Part shown: piece by piece, positions 9,613 through 19,491 of the stretch
Layout: each line of letters opens with the position of its first letter
How positions within the stretch are numbered: the first letter of the stretch is position 1
DNA from: Duganella sp. CF402
Lineage (GTDB): Bacteria > Pseudomonadota > Gammaproteobacteria > Burkholderiales > Burkholderiaceae_D
NCBI RefSeq assembly: GCF_900109645.1
Contig: NZ_FOBG01000001.1
Span: 3,206,262-3,270,261, forward strand
Length of the DNA: 64,000 bases
Reading direction: 5' to 3'
Position numbers and translations under genes: made by a program
The notes under the pieces: generated by a model
Told to the model about the DNA's origin: nothing
Databases searched by the model: none
What the model saw: only the letters and a program-made list of their open reading frames with translations

Positions 9613-9845
9613 GTCCCACCTCCTCCTAGCCTGCCGCTATTCAACAAACACTGTAGTTGCTCTTCGCTCAATTTCCATCCCGACAGATACTCGCCATTCG
9701 GCAGGTACAGCACAGTATAGGGAGAAGCAACATGCACCACGAGCGCGATGCGAAACTTCTCCAACGTTTTCTTATTAGACGTTCCCCTCACACCAAAGTT
9801 GTCCGCATGACGAAGACAAAAATTCAGACGGATATCATCCGACGC
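9609..9845 (-). pseudogene. Remnant of a colicin D-type tRNase toxin C-terminus
   Basis: The open frame reads through [20 protein letters not shown] to the end [15 protein letters not shown] and a Gly-rich tail. It is bounded upstream by an in-frame stop at 9846-9848. These blocks match, as I remember the family, the colicin D nuclease domain: the K/R-H-A catalytic histidine region, then the SGWKL strand and a terminal LGGG. The segment expected between the two (a GTYR-like strand) seems missing. No N-terminal delivery domain is present, because the promoter region of the next gene begins about 100 bases further on. It is probably a decayed end of a polymorphic toxin kept beside its immunity gene. 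Confidence 0.6.
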
Positions 9846-9923
9846 TCAAAATTTGTCGCCATGAGGTGGCGCAAGCCATGCTCAAATTCTATGCAAGCGC
9901 AAGAATTCCTTTGCAATCGCGCG

Positions 9924-9929
9924 TATAAT
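9924..9929 (+). promoter_or_regulatory. -10 element candidate for trhO
   Basis: TATAAT lies 33 bases before the trhO ATG in an otherwise GC-rich context. A matching -35 at standard spacing is not obvious. Confidence 0.4.
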
Positions 9930-9962
9930 GTCGCCTTCCCCTTTTTTGATTCCTTAACCATC

Positions 9963-10853
9963 ATGCAAGCTAATACCGCTTTACAAGCTGAAGCGCATGC
10001 TGGCGCTGCAGCACAGCACGTCAACATCGCCGCCTACAAATTCATCACGTTCGACAACACGGAAGAGATGCGCCCGCAGTACCAGGACATCTGCGCCCGT
10101 CTCGGTCTGAAAGGCACGATCCTGTTGACTCCGGAAGGCATCAATATGTTCCTGTCCGGCCCGCGCGGCAATATCGACGAGTTCCTGGCCTGGGTGCGCA
10201 GCGACGCCCGCTTCGCCGACCTGGAAGTGAAGGAAAGCTACTCGGCCGAGCAGTCGCACAAGCGCATGCTGGTCAAGATCAAAAAAGAAATCATCACCAT
10301 GCGCATGCCGCTGATCAAGCCGGAAGAAGGCCGCGCCCCGTTCGTCGAAGCCCACACGCTCAAGCGCTGGCTCGACAACGGCGTCGACGACAACGGCAAG
10401 CCGGTGGTGATGGTCGACACCCGCAACGATTTCGAAGTGGACGTCGGCACCTTCGACCACACGGTCGACTACCGCATCAAGAAGTTCACCGAGTTCCCGG
10501 ACGTGATCGCCGCCCACAAGGACGACTTCGCCGGCAAGACCGTGGTCACCTTCTGCACCGGCGGCATCCGCTGCGAAAAAGCCGCGATCCACATGCAGAA
10601 CATCGGCTACGACAACGTCTACCAGCTCGAAGGCGGCATCCTCAAGTACTTCGAGGAAGTCGGCGGCGCCCACTACACCGGCGACTGCTTCGTGTTCGAC
10701 TACCGTACCGCGCTCAACCCGAAACTGGAACCGACCGAGACCGTGCAATGCTTCAACTGCCGCGCCGTGGTCACCCCGCGCCAGCAGCTGTCGCCGGAAT
10801 ACGTGTACGAGAAATCGTGCCCGCATTGCTACGGCCAGCAAAAAGCGGACTGA
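9963..10853 (+). CDS. trhO: tRNA uridine(34) hydroxylase TrhO (YceA family)
   Basis: A 296-residue rhodanese-fold enzyme. TrhO proteins hydroxylate uridine 34 of certain tRNAs in an oxygen-dependent step towards 5-(carboxy)methoxyuridine. The N-terminal domain (YKFITFDN through [12 protein letters not shown]) is the YceA-type ferredoxin-like part. The rhodanese loop [12 protein letters not shown] holds C198 and C204. The C-terminus has a CFNC...CPHC cysteine pair typical of the longer forms. The ATG at 9963 is chosen because the family begins close to [11 protein letters not shown]; a longer upstream frame runs into the toxin remnant. A shared terminator follows the gene. Confidence 0.93.
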   Translation: MQANTALQAEAHAGAAAQHVNIAAYKFITFDNTEEMRPQYQDICARLGLKGTILLTPEGINMFLSGPRGNIDEFLAWVRSDARFADLEVKESYSAEQSHKRMLVKIKKEIITMRMPLIKPEEGRAPFVEAHTLKRWLDNGVDDNGKPVVMVDTRNDFEVDVGTFDHTVDYRIKKFTEFPDVIAAHKDDFAGKTVVTFCTGGIRCEKAAIHMQNIGYDNVYQLEGGILKYFEEVGGAHYTGDCFVFDYRTALNPKLEPTETVQCFNCRAVVTPRQQLSPEYVYEKSCPHCYGQQKAD

Positions 10854-10884
10854 GCCGACTAAGCCGACAGCGGACTCTGGCAAT

Positions 10885-10928
10885 AAAAAAAACCTGCGAG
10901 CGCCACGCGGCGCCGCAGGTTTTTTTTT
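10885..10928. terminator. Bidirectional rho-independent terminator
   Basis: An A8 tract, a CCTGCG/CGCAGG stem with a GC-rich loop, and a T8 tract lie between the convergent trhO and TolC-family genes. It should terminate transcripts from both strands. Confidence 0.85.
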
Positions 10929-10943
10929 AATGGATGCGAAGGC

Positions 10944-12284
10944 TTACTCGAAGTAAGCGGCCACCATCCGAACGTCTTCCGGCGTCAATGTGCCAGCGTC
11001 GGCGCGCAGCCGAAGCACGGCCAGCAGATAGCCATAGCGGGCTTGCGCCAGGTCTCGCTGCGCGCCAAACAACTGGCGCTGGGCCGTCAACAGATCCAGA
11101 TTGATGCGCACGCCGCCCTTGATGCTTTGTTCGGTGGCGGTAATCAGCAGCTTGGCCGACGCCACCGCACGTTCCAGCGCATCAAACTTGGGCTGGCTGC
11201 TAACGATCTGGTTATAGTTTTTGCGCAAATCCAGCAGCACTTTGTCGGTCTGCCCCTGCAGGTCGGCCAACGCCTTCTCGCGGTTGGCCACCGCCTGACG
11301 GGTCGAAGCACTGACGGCGCCACCGCTGTAGAACGGGATGTTGACCTGGAAACCGATGCTGCGCACCGTGGTGTCCTGGTCAATGGTCGACAGGGTGTCG
11401 GACGAAGTCTTGCCATAAGTGCCGACCAGGTCGACACGCGGCGCATGCCCGGCGCGCTGTTTGTTGATTTCCTGCTTGGCGATCTCGATGTTTTTCTGCT
11501 GTGTGCGGATATCCGGATTGTTCGCCAGCGCCAGCGCGCGCCAGGTCTCAAACCCCTTGATGTCGGCGCGCTCCACGCTCAGGCCCGGACGCAAGTGGTC
11601 CAGCGCGCCCAGCTCGACGCTGGCGCCAACGGTGGCGTTCAGCGCCTCCCGCGCATTGTTCAATGCATCTTGCGTTTCCAGCAGCTGTGCTTCGGCCAAT
11701 TCCAGCCGCGACTGGGTTTCCAGTAAATCGGTGCGGGTGCCTTCGCCGCGCTTGTAGAGCAGGTCGTTGACGTTGCGCTGTTCCACGTACATGTCGCGTT
11801 CAGCCTTGGCATAAGCCAGTTGGTCTTCCTTGAGCAGCACTTCAAAATAGTTGCCCAAGACCCGCATCAGCACTTCCTGCGCCTGGCTGTCAAACTGCGC
11901 GGCCGCATACTCGCTCTGCGCCGCGCCCTGCTTGTAGCGTGCCCAGGCGTCCATGCTGAACAATGGCTGACGCACCTGGATGGTGGCCGAACGGGAGATA
12001 TAGTCCTGCGCGACGTCCTTGCCGCCATTGTAGTTCAGGGTGCTGCGGTTCTGGGAGCCCGAGTATGCCCCGCTCACCGACGGCAACAGCGCCGAACGGC
12101 CGAGGATACGGTTCTCTTTACCCGCTTCCGCCTGGTAGTAGGCGGCGCGATAAGCCGGGTCGTTCTGCAGCGCCGCTTCATAAGCCTGCAACAAGGTCAG
12201 GGCCGATGCAGCACTGCTGCCCATCAGGCCGCCCACGGCCAACGCCAGCGGCAACAAGCGTGCGGAAATCGGTTTGCGGGTCAT
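10944..12284 (-). CDS. TolC-family outer membrane channel of a type I secretion system
   Basis: A 446-residue outer-membrane efflux protein with a signal peptide (LPLALAVGGLMGSSAASA) and the two-fold TolC repeat architecture. It starts TLLQAYEAALQNDPAYRAA, has long alternating helices, and ends near LRLRADAGTLTPEDV. The ATG follows a strong GGAGGAG site, and the HlyD gene stops only three bases before it. It should form the outer-membrane exit duct for the protein moved by the neighbouring ABC/HlyD pair. It is the last gene of the secretion operon, just before the shared terminator. Confidence 0.93.
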   Translation of the reverse strand: MTRKPISARLLPLALAVGGLMGSSAASALTLLQAYEAALQNDPAYRAAYYQAEAGKENRILGRSALLPSVSGAYSGSQNRSTLNYNGGKDVAQDYISRSATIQVRQPLFSMDAWARYKQGAAQSEYAAAQFDSQAQEVLMRVLGNYFEVLLKEDQLAYAKAERDMYVEQRNVNDLLYKRGEGTRTDLLETQSRLELAEAQLLETQDALNNAREALNATVGASVELGALDHLRPGLSVERADIKGFETWRALALANNPDIRTQQKNIEIAKQEINKQRAGHAPRVDLVGTYGKTSSDTLSTIDQDTTVRSIGFQVNIPFYSGGAVSASTRQAVANREKALADLQGQTDKVLLDLRKNYNQIVSSQPKFDALERAVASAKLLITATEQSIKGGVRINLDLLTAQRQLFGAQRDLAQARYGYLLAVLRLRADAGTLTPEDVRMVAAYFE

Positions 12285-12287
12285 CGC

Positions 12288-13652
12288 TTACTCCTCCGTG
12301 AGGGCCGACTTGGCACGGTCGAAGACCGGCTTCAGCAGATAGCTCATCATGGTACGCTCGCCGGTCGTGACGAACATCTCCACCGGCATGCCAGGGACCA
12401 CGTCCAGTTTTTTCTCGGCCATCATCTTGGCGCCGGCCGGCGTCACACGCGCACGCACTTTATAGTAGGCGGCGCCAGTACGCTCTTCCACGGTACGGTC
12501 GGCAGCCACCTGGATCACCTCGCCCTGGATATGCGGGGTCTTGTTGCTGTTGAAGGCCGAGAAGATCAGCTCCACCTTCAGGCCCGGATGAACGCGGTCG
12601 ACCAGATTGACCGGCAGGTTGCCCTCCACCACCAGCGCATCATTGATCGGCACCAGGTCCATCATGCGCGCACCCGGAGCGACCACGCCGCCCTTGGTGA
12701 AGATGCTGCTGCCCACCACGATGCCATCCACCGGCGCGCGCACTTCGACATTCGCCAGTTCAAATTGCTGCGCGGCGATACGGCTAAACAGTGCTTCCGC
12801 CTCCTTCTGTGCCTCTGCCAGTTGGGTACGGACTTCCTTCTGGTATTCCTGGCTGCGCTGCACACTGCGCAGCTTCAGTTCGGACACTTGGCGGCGTGCG
12901 CGGGCAATATTGCCGACGTCCTCGGAAATCGAACCAGCCACCTGGGAATAGGTGCGCTCCAGGTCCAGCAGGCGGCTGCGCGGCACATAGCCCTGGGCCG
13001 CCAGATCGCGAGCGCTATCCAGTTGCTCTTTCAGGAACACTTGCTGCTCCTTCTTGCTATTGCGCGACTCTTCCAGACCCTGCATCTGCGCTTGCAGGCC
13101 GGCCATGTTTTCCTCCATTGCGCCCAGCTCGCTCTGCACCGCCAACTGGCGCGATGACAGCAGTTGCTGCTGCAGCACCATGCCGGACTGTACGCGCGGA
13201 TCGCTCTTGTACTGCTGCAGGCTGGCTGGCAGGGCCACCGTATGGCCGCCGCTCAGTTCGGTCTTCAGGCGGGCTTCCGTCGTGCGTGCGGCAAAGTACT
13301 GCGCCAGCGTAATCTCCAGCGCCGAATTGGCTTGTACATCGCTCATCTTGACCAGCACCTGGCCGGCCTTGACCACGTCTCCATCCTGGACCAGGATGTC
13401 TTGCACCGTGCCGCCGGTCAGGTATTGGATCGCCTTGCGGTTGCCTTCCTTGGCCACGAAACCGCTCATCGGCACACCCTTGTCCAGCGGCGCCAGGCTG
13501 GCCCACAGCAAGCCACCCACCACGCCGCCCAGCACGATCAGCCAGCCAAGCCGGGTGTAAGCGCGGGCATCGGTATTGACGGTCAGCGGGGCCACATCGT
13601 GGCTGATAACTTCTGCCGGCACGTCATCCGGCTTCTTGATAATGTTCGACAT
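12288..13652 (-). CDS. HlyD-family periplasmic adaptor of type I secretion
   Basis: A 454-residue membrane fusion protein (PrtE/HlyD type). It has a short cytosolic N-terminus, one membrane segment (LGWLIVLGGVVGGLLWASL), a lipoyl-like half (VKAGQVLVKMSD), long coiled-coil hairpins, and the closing VRAPVDGIVVG block with a C-terminal GMPVEMFVTTGERT segment. The AGGAG site precedes the ATG at 13652, four bases after the ABC gene stops. It bridges the inner-membrane ABC exporter and the TolC-like channel. Confidence 0.94.
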   Translation of the reverse strand: MSNIIKKPDDVPAEVISHDVAPLTVNTDARAYTRLGWLIVLGGVVGGLLWASLAPLDKGVPMSGFVAKEGNRKAIQYLTGGTVQDILVQDGDVVKAGQVLVKMSDVQANSALEITLAQYFAARTTEARLKTELSGGHTVALPASLQQYKSDPRVQSGMVLQQQLLSSRQLAVQSELGAMEENMAGLQAQMQGLEESRNSKKEQQVFLKEQLDSARDLAAQGYVPRSRLLDLERTYSQVAGSISEDVGNIARARRQVSELKLRSVQRSQEYQKEVRTQLAEAQKEAEALFSRIAAQQFELANVEVRAPVDGIVVGSSIFTKGGVVAPGARMMDLVPINDALVVEGNLPVNLVDRVHPGLKVELIFSAFNSNKTPHIQGEVIQVAADRTVEERTGAAYYKVRARVTPAGAKMMAEKKLDVVPGMPVEMFVTTGERTMMSYLLKPVFDRAKSALTEE

Positions 13653-13655
13653 GGT

Positions 13656-15482
13656 TTACTCCTGTTTCGCCGCTGGTGCGGCTTCCGCTTGATGGACTGC
13701 GGTCTGCTGAGCTGCTTGCTGAGCGGTCTGCTGGGCCGTTGCCGCGCGCTGGGCAGCCGCCTGCTGGCCCGCCGCCTGCTGCGCCGCCATCTGTTTCTGT
13801 TGATTTTCCTGCACCGCCGCCAGCACCTGCTGGGTCGGGCCGAACGCCGCCACGGTGCCGTCGCGCAGCAACAGCAGCTTGGTGGTGACGGAAATCGCGC
13901 TGCTGCGATGGGTGATCAGCACCACGGTCTTGCCCTGCTTGCGCATGGTTTGCACCGCATTCACCAGCGCCAGTTCGCCCGGTTCGTCCAGGTTGGAATT
14001 CGGCTCATCGAGCACCAGCAGGGCCGGGTCGCCATACATGGCGCGGGCCAGGCCGAGGCGCTGCTTCTGGCCGCCCGACAGGCCGGCGCCGCCGTCGCCC
14101 AGCACGGTGTCATAGCCTTTCGGGAAATGCAGGATCAGCTCGTGCACGCCGGCGCGCTTGGCCGCGTCTACCACTTTCTCGCTGTCGATCTCACCGAAGC
14201 GGGCAATATTTTCCGCAATGGTGCCGCCGAACAGTTCCACATCCTGGGGCAGGTAACCGATGTGCGGTCCCAGCTCGCTCTTGTTCCATTGATAAATATC
14301 GGCGCCATCCAGGCGTACCTTGCCCATCGCGGCCGGCCACACGCCCACCATCAGGCGCGCCAGGGTCGATTTGCCGCAGCCGCTAGGGCCGATCACGCCC
14401 AGCACATCGCCCGCTTCGAGCGCAAAATTGACCCCGCGCAGGACCGGTACCGGACTGCCCGGCGGGGCGGCGGTGATCGCCTCGATGGTCATGGCGCCAC
14501 TTGGCTTGGGCAACTCCATGCCGGCCTCGCGCTGCGGGTTCTTTTCCAGCAGCGTGCTCAGGCGCTCAAAGGCGCTGCGCGTGCCGCTCCAGCTTTTCCA
14601 CACGCCGATGACTTGCTGCACCGGCGCCAGCGCGCGCCCCACCAGGATCGACGAGGCAATCATCATGCCGGCGCTGATTTTGTTTTCCAGCACCAACAGC
14701 GCACCAAAACCCAGTACCAGTGACTGCAGCGACAGCTGCACGAACTTGGTCACGGCATTGATGCGGCCGGCAATTTCGCTGGCCTCTGCTTGCAGATGCA
14801 AGAATTTACCGTGCAGCTTGAACCAGCGCCCGAGCAGATTAGGCAGCATGCCCATCGATTCGATCACTTCGGCGTTGCGCAGGTTGTTGGTGGCCAGGTT
14901 GTTGGCCGTGATGGCCATCGAGTTGGCGTCCGCCAGCGGCTTGTGGGTGATTTTTTCATTAATGTAGGCCAGCACCACCAGCACCAGCGTGCCGGTCAGC
15001 GCGAACAGGCCCAAGGTCGGCTCGAACAGGAAAATCACCACCAGGTAGACCGGGAACCACGGCGCGTCAAAAAACGCAAACAGGGCGTTGCCGGTCAAGA
15101 ACTGGCGCAGATTGGTCAGATCGGCCAGCGACTGCCCAGCATTGCCACCGGCGGCCTTGAGATTTTGCTCGAAGGCTGCGGTGTAGACCCGCTTGTTGAG
15201 CTGCATGTCGAAGTGGGCGCCAACGCGCACCAGCACGAAGCTGCGTACCAGCTCCAGCACGGACATCAGGACGTAGCCCCCCAACAGCATCAGCGTCAGC
15301 ATCAACAGCGTGATTTCATTGCGGCTGCTGAGCACGCGGTCATAGACCTGCAGCATGTACAGCGAGGGCAGCAGCATCAACAGGTTGATGATGGCGCTGA
15401 AGACGCCAACGGTGTAGAAGGTGCGCTTAAAACTGCGCAGGATTTGCGCAATCTCGTTCTTGGAATTTAGAAAAGTTTTCAT
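13656..15482 (-). CDS. Type I secretion ABC exporter (PrtD type)
   Basis: A 608-residue half-transporter with fused permease and ATPase. Membrane segments near residues 20-40, 50-80 and 120-300 are followed by Walker [10 protein letters not shown], signature LSGGQKQRL, and Walker [14 protein letters not shown]. There is no N-terminal peptidase C39 domain, as in exporters of RTX and S-layer proteins. The C-terminus is an unusual Ala/Gln-rich tail of about 40 residues. The ATG at 15482 gives the family-typical start [18 protein letters not shown]; longer upstream extensions lack similarity. A CRP-type box lies about 105 bases upstream. Confidence 0.94.
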   Translation of the reverse strand: MKTFLNSKNEIAQILRSFKRTFYTVGVFSAIINLLMLLPSLYMLQVYDRVLSSRNEITLLMLTLMLLGGYVLMSVLELVRSFVLVRVGAHFDMQLNKRVYTAAFEQNLKAAGGNAGQSLADLTNLRQFLTGNALFAFFDAPWFPVYLVVIFLFEPTLGLFALTGTLVLVVLAYINEKITHKPLADANSMAITANNLATNNLRNAEVIESMGMLPNLLGRWFKLHGKFLHLQAEASEIAGRINAVTKFVQLSLQSLVLGFGALLVLENKISAGMMIASSILVGRALAPVQQVIGVWKSWSGTRSAFERLSTLLEKNPQREAGMELPKPSGAMTIEAITAAPPGSPVPVLRGVNFALEAGDVLGVIGPSGCGKSTLARLMVGVWPAAMGKVRLDGADIYQWNKSELGPHIGYLPQDVELFGGTIAENIARFGEIDSEKVVDAAKRAGVHELILHFPKGYDTVLGDGGAGLSGGQKQRLGLARAMYGDPALLVLDEPNSNLDEPGELALVNAVQTMRKQGKTVVLITHRSSAISVTTKLLLLRDGTVAAFGPTQQVLAAVQENQQKQMAAQQAAGQQAAAQRAATAQQTAQQAAQQTAVHQAEAAPAAKQE

Positions 15483-15560
15483 GGCCTGGTCGGATAAGGT
15501 GCGCGTTGCCGCGCCGACGCTCGCTGAGCAAAGACAACTAAAGATTAGTAAAGGCCAGAC

Positions 15561-15601
15561 ATTATCCCCCAAAACCAAGTAAAAATGTGATGTGTGTCAC
15601 A
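15561..15601 (-). promoter_or_regulatory. Putative class II CRP-dependent promoter of the secretion operon
   Basis: The perfect box TGTGATGTGTGTCACA occupies 15586-15601 and matches the TGTGA-N6-TCACA consensus on both arms. A -10-like GATAAT (minus strand, 15566-15561) follows, placing the box centre near -40 from the expected start. This is the geometry of activation by CRP contacting RNA polymerase at -41.5. A Crp-type gene and an adenylate cyclase are encoded about 6-9 kb away. Confidence 0.65.
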
Positions 15602-15640
15602 AATTTTTATGTAACAGCCGCTTCCCGGGGCGGAGGGGGC

Positions 15641-15678
15641 AAAAAAAAACCTCCCGTGCCGAAACACGGGAGGTTTTT
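15641..15678 (-). terminator. Rho-independent terminator of the surface-protein gene
   Basis: A nine-base perfect stem CCTCCCGTG/CACGGGAGG with loop CCGAAA is followed on the minus strand by nine T residues. It lies 42 bases after the stop of the large secreted protein and separates it transcriptionally from the exporter genes. Confidence 0.9.
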
Positions 15679-15719
15679 GCTGGTCAGCCCGGACCGAAGT
15701 CCGGGACTGGGTTGCTTAA

Positions 15720-18700
15720 TTAGCCAACCAGAACCAGGGTGTGTGCCGTAGCGCTGAACGAAGCGTGGCTCAGGTCAACGTTGCCGGTGATCTTAACGAT
15801 CAGGTCGTTACCGTTGTCGAAGGTGGTGCCGCCGCTCACGTTGTCGATCACGTAGGTGTTGCCACCGATCTGGAACCACGAGATGTCGCCGGTTGCCGAT
15901 TCAGCGATCGCAGCATTGGCGTAATCCTGGAACACAGCGGTGTCTTCCAGCAGCACTTTCGATGCGTTGAAGGCAGTACCAGCGCCGAACGCGATGATAT
16001 CGCCAACCGACAGGTCGGTGATGGTCGCGTAGCTGTTGACGTTCGAGGTAGCGTCCGACACGTTGAAGGTGTCGGTGCCAGCACCGCCGGTCAGCTTGGC
16101 CAGGTTACCGGTAGCGATCAGGGTGTCGTTGCCGGCGCCGCCGATCAGGGTGTCGCCGTTGCCAGCTGCGGTCAGCACGTCAGCAGCCGCGCCACCTTTG
16201 ATGGTTTCTGCCAGGGTGCCGTTGGTCGATGCGGTCAGCACGCCGGTCATGGCCGAGCCGTCCACCGATGCCAGCTTGACGTCGCCGGTGTTAGCCAGGG
16301 TGACGTTCGAGTTGCCAGTGATGACGATCGATTTCACGGTGGTGCTTACCAGGTCGATGGTCTGGGTATCGATGGTGTCTTCATCGGTATCGGTAGCGGT
16401 CAGCTTGATGGTTTCTACGCCAGCAGCATTCACGGTACCGAAGTCGGTGTCGCCGTCGGTGGTCAGCACAACATTGATCGAATCCGAGGTGCCGGTAGCA
16501 TCATCCAGAACCACGTCGATCGAGGTAGCAGCCGAGGTGTCGCCAGTCAGTTCCAGGGTGAAGTTGTTGGCAACGTGATCCAGGGTCAGGACGTTGGCGG
16601 TAGCGCCCTCAACTACTACGTAGTTGATGTTGTCCAGGTTGTCCAGGTTCACGGTCACGTCAGCGCCGCCGAAGGTGGTGATACCCACTTTTTCGAAGCC
16701 CGAGATCTTGGCTTCGAACAGTGCGTCGGTCGAAGCGTCTTCTGCGTCAGCACCGGTAGCGAACACGATGGTGTCGGTACCGTCGCCGCCTGCCAGGTTG
16801 GCAGTGCTCGAGGTGGTGGTAGCTGCCAGGATCAGCACGTCGTCGCCAGCGCCCAGCGAAACAGCTTTGGTTGGAGCCGCAGCCAACAGGGTCACGGTGT
16901 CAACGCCAGCGCCGCCGGTGAAGGTTGCTTTGGTCGCGTCAACGGTGATGGTGCTGTCGCCGGTGGTGCCCGAGGTGTCAACCGAAGTCACGTTGGCGCC
17001 CGAAGCGTCAACGCTCACGCCAGCTGCGCCGGTTACTTTCAGGGTAACCAGTGCCGACAGGTCGGTAGCAGCGTCGGACAGGTCAACTGCGTTGGTGCCC
17101 GAAACGGTCAGGGTCTTAACGCCATCAGCAATCAGGGCGATTGCCGAATCTTTGGTGGCGGTAACCAGATCCAGGCTGGTGTAGACCGAACCCAGGTCGA
17201 TCGCGGCAGCGCCGGTGATCTTGTTCAGGGTCAGGCTCAGGCTGGTAGCTGCGGTGTTGGTAACAGCGAAGTCTTCAGCGCTGTTAGCCAGGCTCAGCGA
17301 GGTCAGCTTGTCGGAAACAACAGCCGAACCGGTGCCGTAGCCGTCAACCGACACGGTCGCCAGGGCTGCGCCGCTCAGGGTAACAGCACCGGCGGTCACG
17401 CCCAGTACGCCGGTCACAGCGTCGGTCGAGGTCGAACCAGCGGTGTGCACTGGGGTTGCCAGGGCGGTGCCGTTGGTGCTCACTGCCAGGGTGTCGGCAA
17501 CTTTGGTTTTCGAGGTGAAGGTTACGGTTGCACCGCTAGCGGCGGCCGAGGTCCAGTCGGCGGTCAGCACGCCGGTGTAGATACCGTTGCCAGCCACGCC
17601 GCTACCTTGCGAAGCGCCAGCAGCGATGTTGGCGAAGGCAGCAGCAACTTCAGCTGCGGTCAGGTCTTTCGAGGCGGTGAAGATCAGGCCTTCGATGGTG
17701 ACTTGTTTGCCCGAAGCCAGTGCCTTGAAGGTCACAACGTCGGTCGAGTAGGCGCCGGCAGCAGCGTCCACTGCATCTTTCGAAGCAACGGTAGCCGATT
17801 GCTGAACGGTCACGGTGGTGGTTTTTGCACCGCCGTTGATGTCGATTGCGCCTTCAACAACGGTCGCTTTGGTCAGGTCGGTTGCAGCGAACGAAGCGTC
17901 CGAGGTCGCGGCAGCGATAACGCTTACCGTGGTGCCGCCGGTGACGGTGATGTCGCCCAGGGTCACGTCGGCGCCAGCAGCGGCAGCGCCGGTGGTGTTG
18001 ACAACCACTGCGCCGGTAGGAGCGGTGGTGGTGCCGATTTCGATATCGCTACCGGCAACAGCTGCGGTGCTGGTGACTGCAACGGTGGTGCCGCCGTCGA
18101 TGGTGATTGCCGAATCTTGTGCCGATGCGGTCACGGTGATCGCGCCTTTCGAGCCGGTCAGGTCGATGGTGTTGCCGCCGGTTGCGGTCACGGTCTGGGT
18201 CAGGCCGCCATCAACAGCGATGGTGCCGGTTGCGCCAGCAACGGTAACTGCGGTGGTAGCTGCAGCGGTAACGTCCACGTTGGCACCTTGGGTAACCGAC
18301 AGTTTGGTCACGCCAACCACGCCGCTTTCGGTGGTGCTGTCGTAGGTAATGTCAGACGAGCCACGGATGGTGATGTTTTCAACGTTTTTAACCGAAACGC
18401 CGCCACCCAGGGTGGTGAATGCGCCCACAGCCAGAACGTTCAGGGTGTCGGTGCCGGCGCCGCCGTCAACCGAATCCAGTGCGTTCAGGGTAGCACCGGT
18501 ACCGACTACGCCGGTGAAGATGTCGTTGCCATTGCCGCCAACAACGGTGTCCACAGCGTCGGTCAGTGCGGTGTTGGTGCTTGGGATCGAGCCGGTAACA
18601 ACGGTAGCAACCGCTGCTTCAACGGTCGACTGGTAAGCGGTCACGCTGGTGGTGCTGTCCACGCCAGCCAGCAGGCCGCGTGCGGTAGCAGCAGCGGTGT

Positions 18701-19214
18701 CGCCCGAGTAGGCGTTGATTTCAGTCACGGTGTCCAGCGCCGCGGTGAAGTTGGTGGCAACTGCCAGCTTGTTGGTGACAGCGGCTTTGTCCAGCAGGCC
18801 TTGGGCGCTGGTGTTTTCCAGGGCGCCTTGGGTGATGGCCATTGCAACGTTGGCGCGGGTCAGACGACCCGAAGTGATTTCGTTGGTCCAGTATGCCCAG
18901 CCTTCAACGTCTGGAGCACGGCCCAGTACGTTCTCGTAGATGGCTTCGACGAATTTCGAGATACCAACTTGGCTGGTGTCGGTGCCGTACAGGCTCGACG
19001 ATTCGGTCGATGCGTTGAAGCTGTTAACCAGGGCAGCCAGGGCGCCGGTTGGAGCGGTTTGAACAGCGGTGTTCAGCGCGGTGAAATCGGTAGGAGCATT
19101 CAGCGCAGCCAGTTGTGCGGTGAAGTTCTGCAGACCGAAGTAGTCAGCAGGACGGCCAAAGTACGAAACGTACAGTTGTTGTACTACGGCGACGTAATCA
19201 GTAGCTACTGCCAT
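15720..19214 (-). CDS. Large secreted DUF4214 surface-layer-like / RTX-like protein
   Basis: A 1164-residue acidic, Thr/Ala/Gly/Val/Asp-rich protein without a Sec signal and with no cysteine that I can see, as expected for a type I substrate. The N-terminus (YVAVVQQLYVSYFGRPADYFGL, domain to about residue 130) is the DUF4214 module found in S-layer and adhesin proteins, including the start of Caulobacter RsaA. The body is repetitive beta structure. Scattered RTX-like calcium motifs occur: GGNGNDIFTG, GAGDDVLIL, GGAGNDTLIATG. It ends LSHASFSATAHTLVLVG, a plausible C-terminal type I secretion signal. An AAGGAAA ribosome site precedes the ATG. It is probably exported by the adjacent ABC/HlyD/TolC set. 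Confidence 0.85.
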   Translation of the reverse strand: MAVATDYVAVVQQLYVSYFGRPADYFGLQNFTAQLAALNAPTDFTALNTAVQTAPTGALAALVNSFNASTESSSLYGTDTSQVGISKFVEAIYENVLGRAPDVEGWAYWTNEITSGRLTRANVAMAITQGALENTSAQGLLDKAAVTNKLAVATNFTAALDTVTEINAYSGDTAAATARGLLAGVDSTTSVTAYQSTVEAAVATVVTGSIPSTNTALTDAVDTVVGGNGNDIFTGVVGTGATLNALDSVDGGAGTDTLNVLAVGAFTTLGGGVSVKNVENITIRGSSDITYDSTTESGVVGVTKLSVTQGANVDVTAAATTAVTVAGATGTIAVDGGLTQTVTATGGNTIDLTGSKGAITVTASAQDSAITIDGGTTVAVTSTAAVAGSDIEIGTTTAPTGAVVVNTTGAAAAGADVTLGDITVTGGTTVSVIAAATSDASFAATDLTKATVVEGAIDINGGAKTTTVTVQQSATVASKDAVDAAAGAYSTDVVTFKALASGKQVTIEGLIFTASKDLTAAEVAAAFANIAAGASQGSGVAGNGIYTGVLTADWTSAAASGATVTFTSKTKVADTLAVSTNGTALATPVHTAGSTSTDAVTGVLGVTAGAVTLSGAALATVSVDGYGTGSAVVSDKLTSLSLANSAEDFAVTNTAATSLSLTLNKITGAAAIDLGSVYTSLDLVTATKDSAIALIADGVKTLTVSGTNAVDLSDAATDLSALVTLKVTGAAGVSVDASGANVTSVDTSGTTGDSTITVDATKATFTGGAGVDTVTLLAAAPTKAVSLGAGDDVLILAATTTSSTANLAGGDGTDTIVFATGADAEDASTDALFEAKISGFEKVGITTFGGADVTVNLDNLDNINYVVVEGATANVLTLDHVANNFTLELTGDTSAATSIDVVLDDATGTSDSINVVLTTDGDTDFGTVNAAGVETIKLTATDTDEDTIDTQTIDLVSTTVKSIVITGNSNVTLANTGDVKLASVDGSAMTGVLTASTNGTLAETIKGGAAADVLTAAGNGDTLIGGAGNDTLIATGNLAKLTGGAGTDTFNVSDATSNVNSYATITDLSVGDIIAFGAGTAFNASKVLLEDTAVFQDYANAAIAESATGDISWFQIGGNTYVIDNVSGGTTFDNGNDLIVKITGNVDLSHASFSATAHTLVLVG

Positions 19215-19491
19215 GATGGTATTTCCTTATAAAGTGTGGTTTAAACCAAAATTCTGCAGTCCAGAGCAAACAGCGCTGTCCACAGCTGGACGCTTTTTTG
19301 CAGAAGACCGAAGTATATTGCCACAGCGGGGGGGATATGTTGTGATGGCCATCACAAGTGCGCGTATTTCTGCATGAAAAACGTGTTTTTTTACAGAATG
19401 TTGCAATTAGCAAGCTGTCATTTTGCCCAAATCGACAAGAATTGCGACATTTGGAGAGAATTGAAGCCGTCAATTAAACCCGGCCGATAAT
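19215..19491. other. Intergenic regulatory region upstream of the surface-protein gene
   Basis: A 277-base gap holding the CRP-type box, a -10 candidate and the AAGGAAA ribosome site of the surface-protein gene. The distal half (19380-19480) is relatively AT-rich, with no coding signal that I can support. Confidence 0.6.
19312..19356 (-). promoter_or_regulatory. Putative class II CRP-dependent promoter of the surface-protein gene
   Basis: TGTGATGGCCATCACA (19341-19356) is a perfect palindrome with both CRP half-sites. On the minus strand a TATACT -10 element follows at 19317-19312, centre-to--10 distance about 31 bases. The resulting leader to the ATG would be about 90 bases. Confidence 0.65.

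Noticed and set aside
15741..19232. A 1163-codon open frame on the plus strand opposite the surface-layer-like protein
   Set aside because: The codon pattern of the Thr/Ala/Gly/Val-rich gene keeps the opposite frame open. The product has no recognisable domain, and the minus-strand gene has the ribosome site, promoter and terminator.
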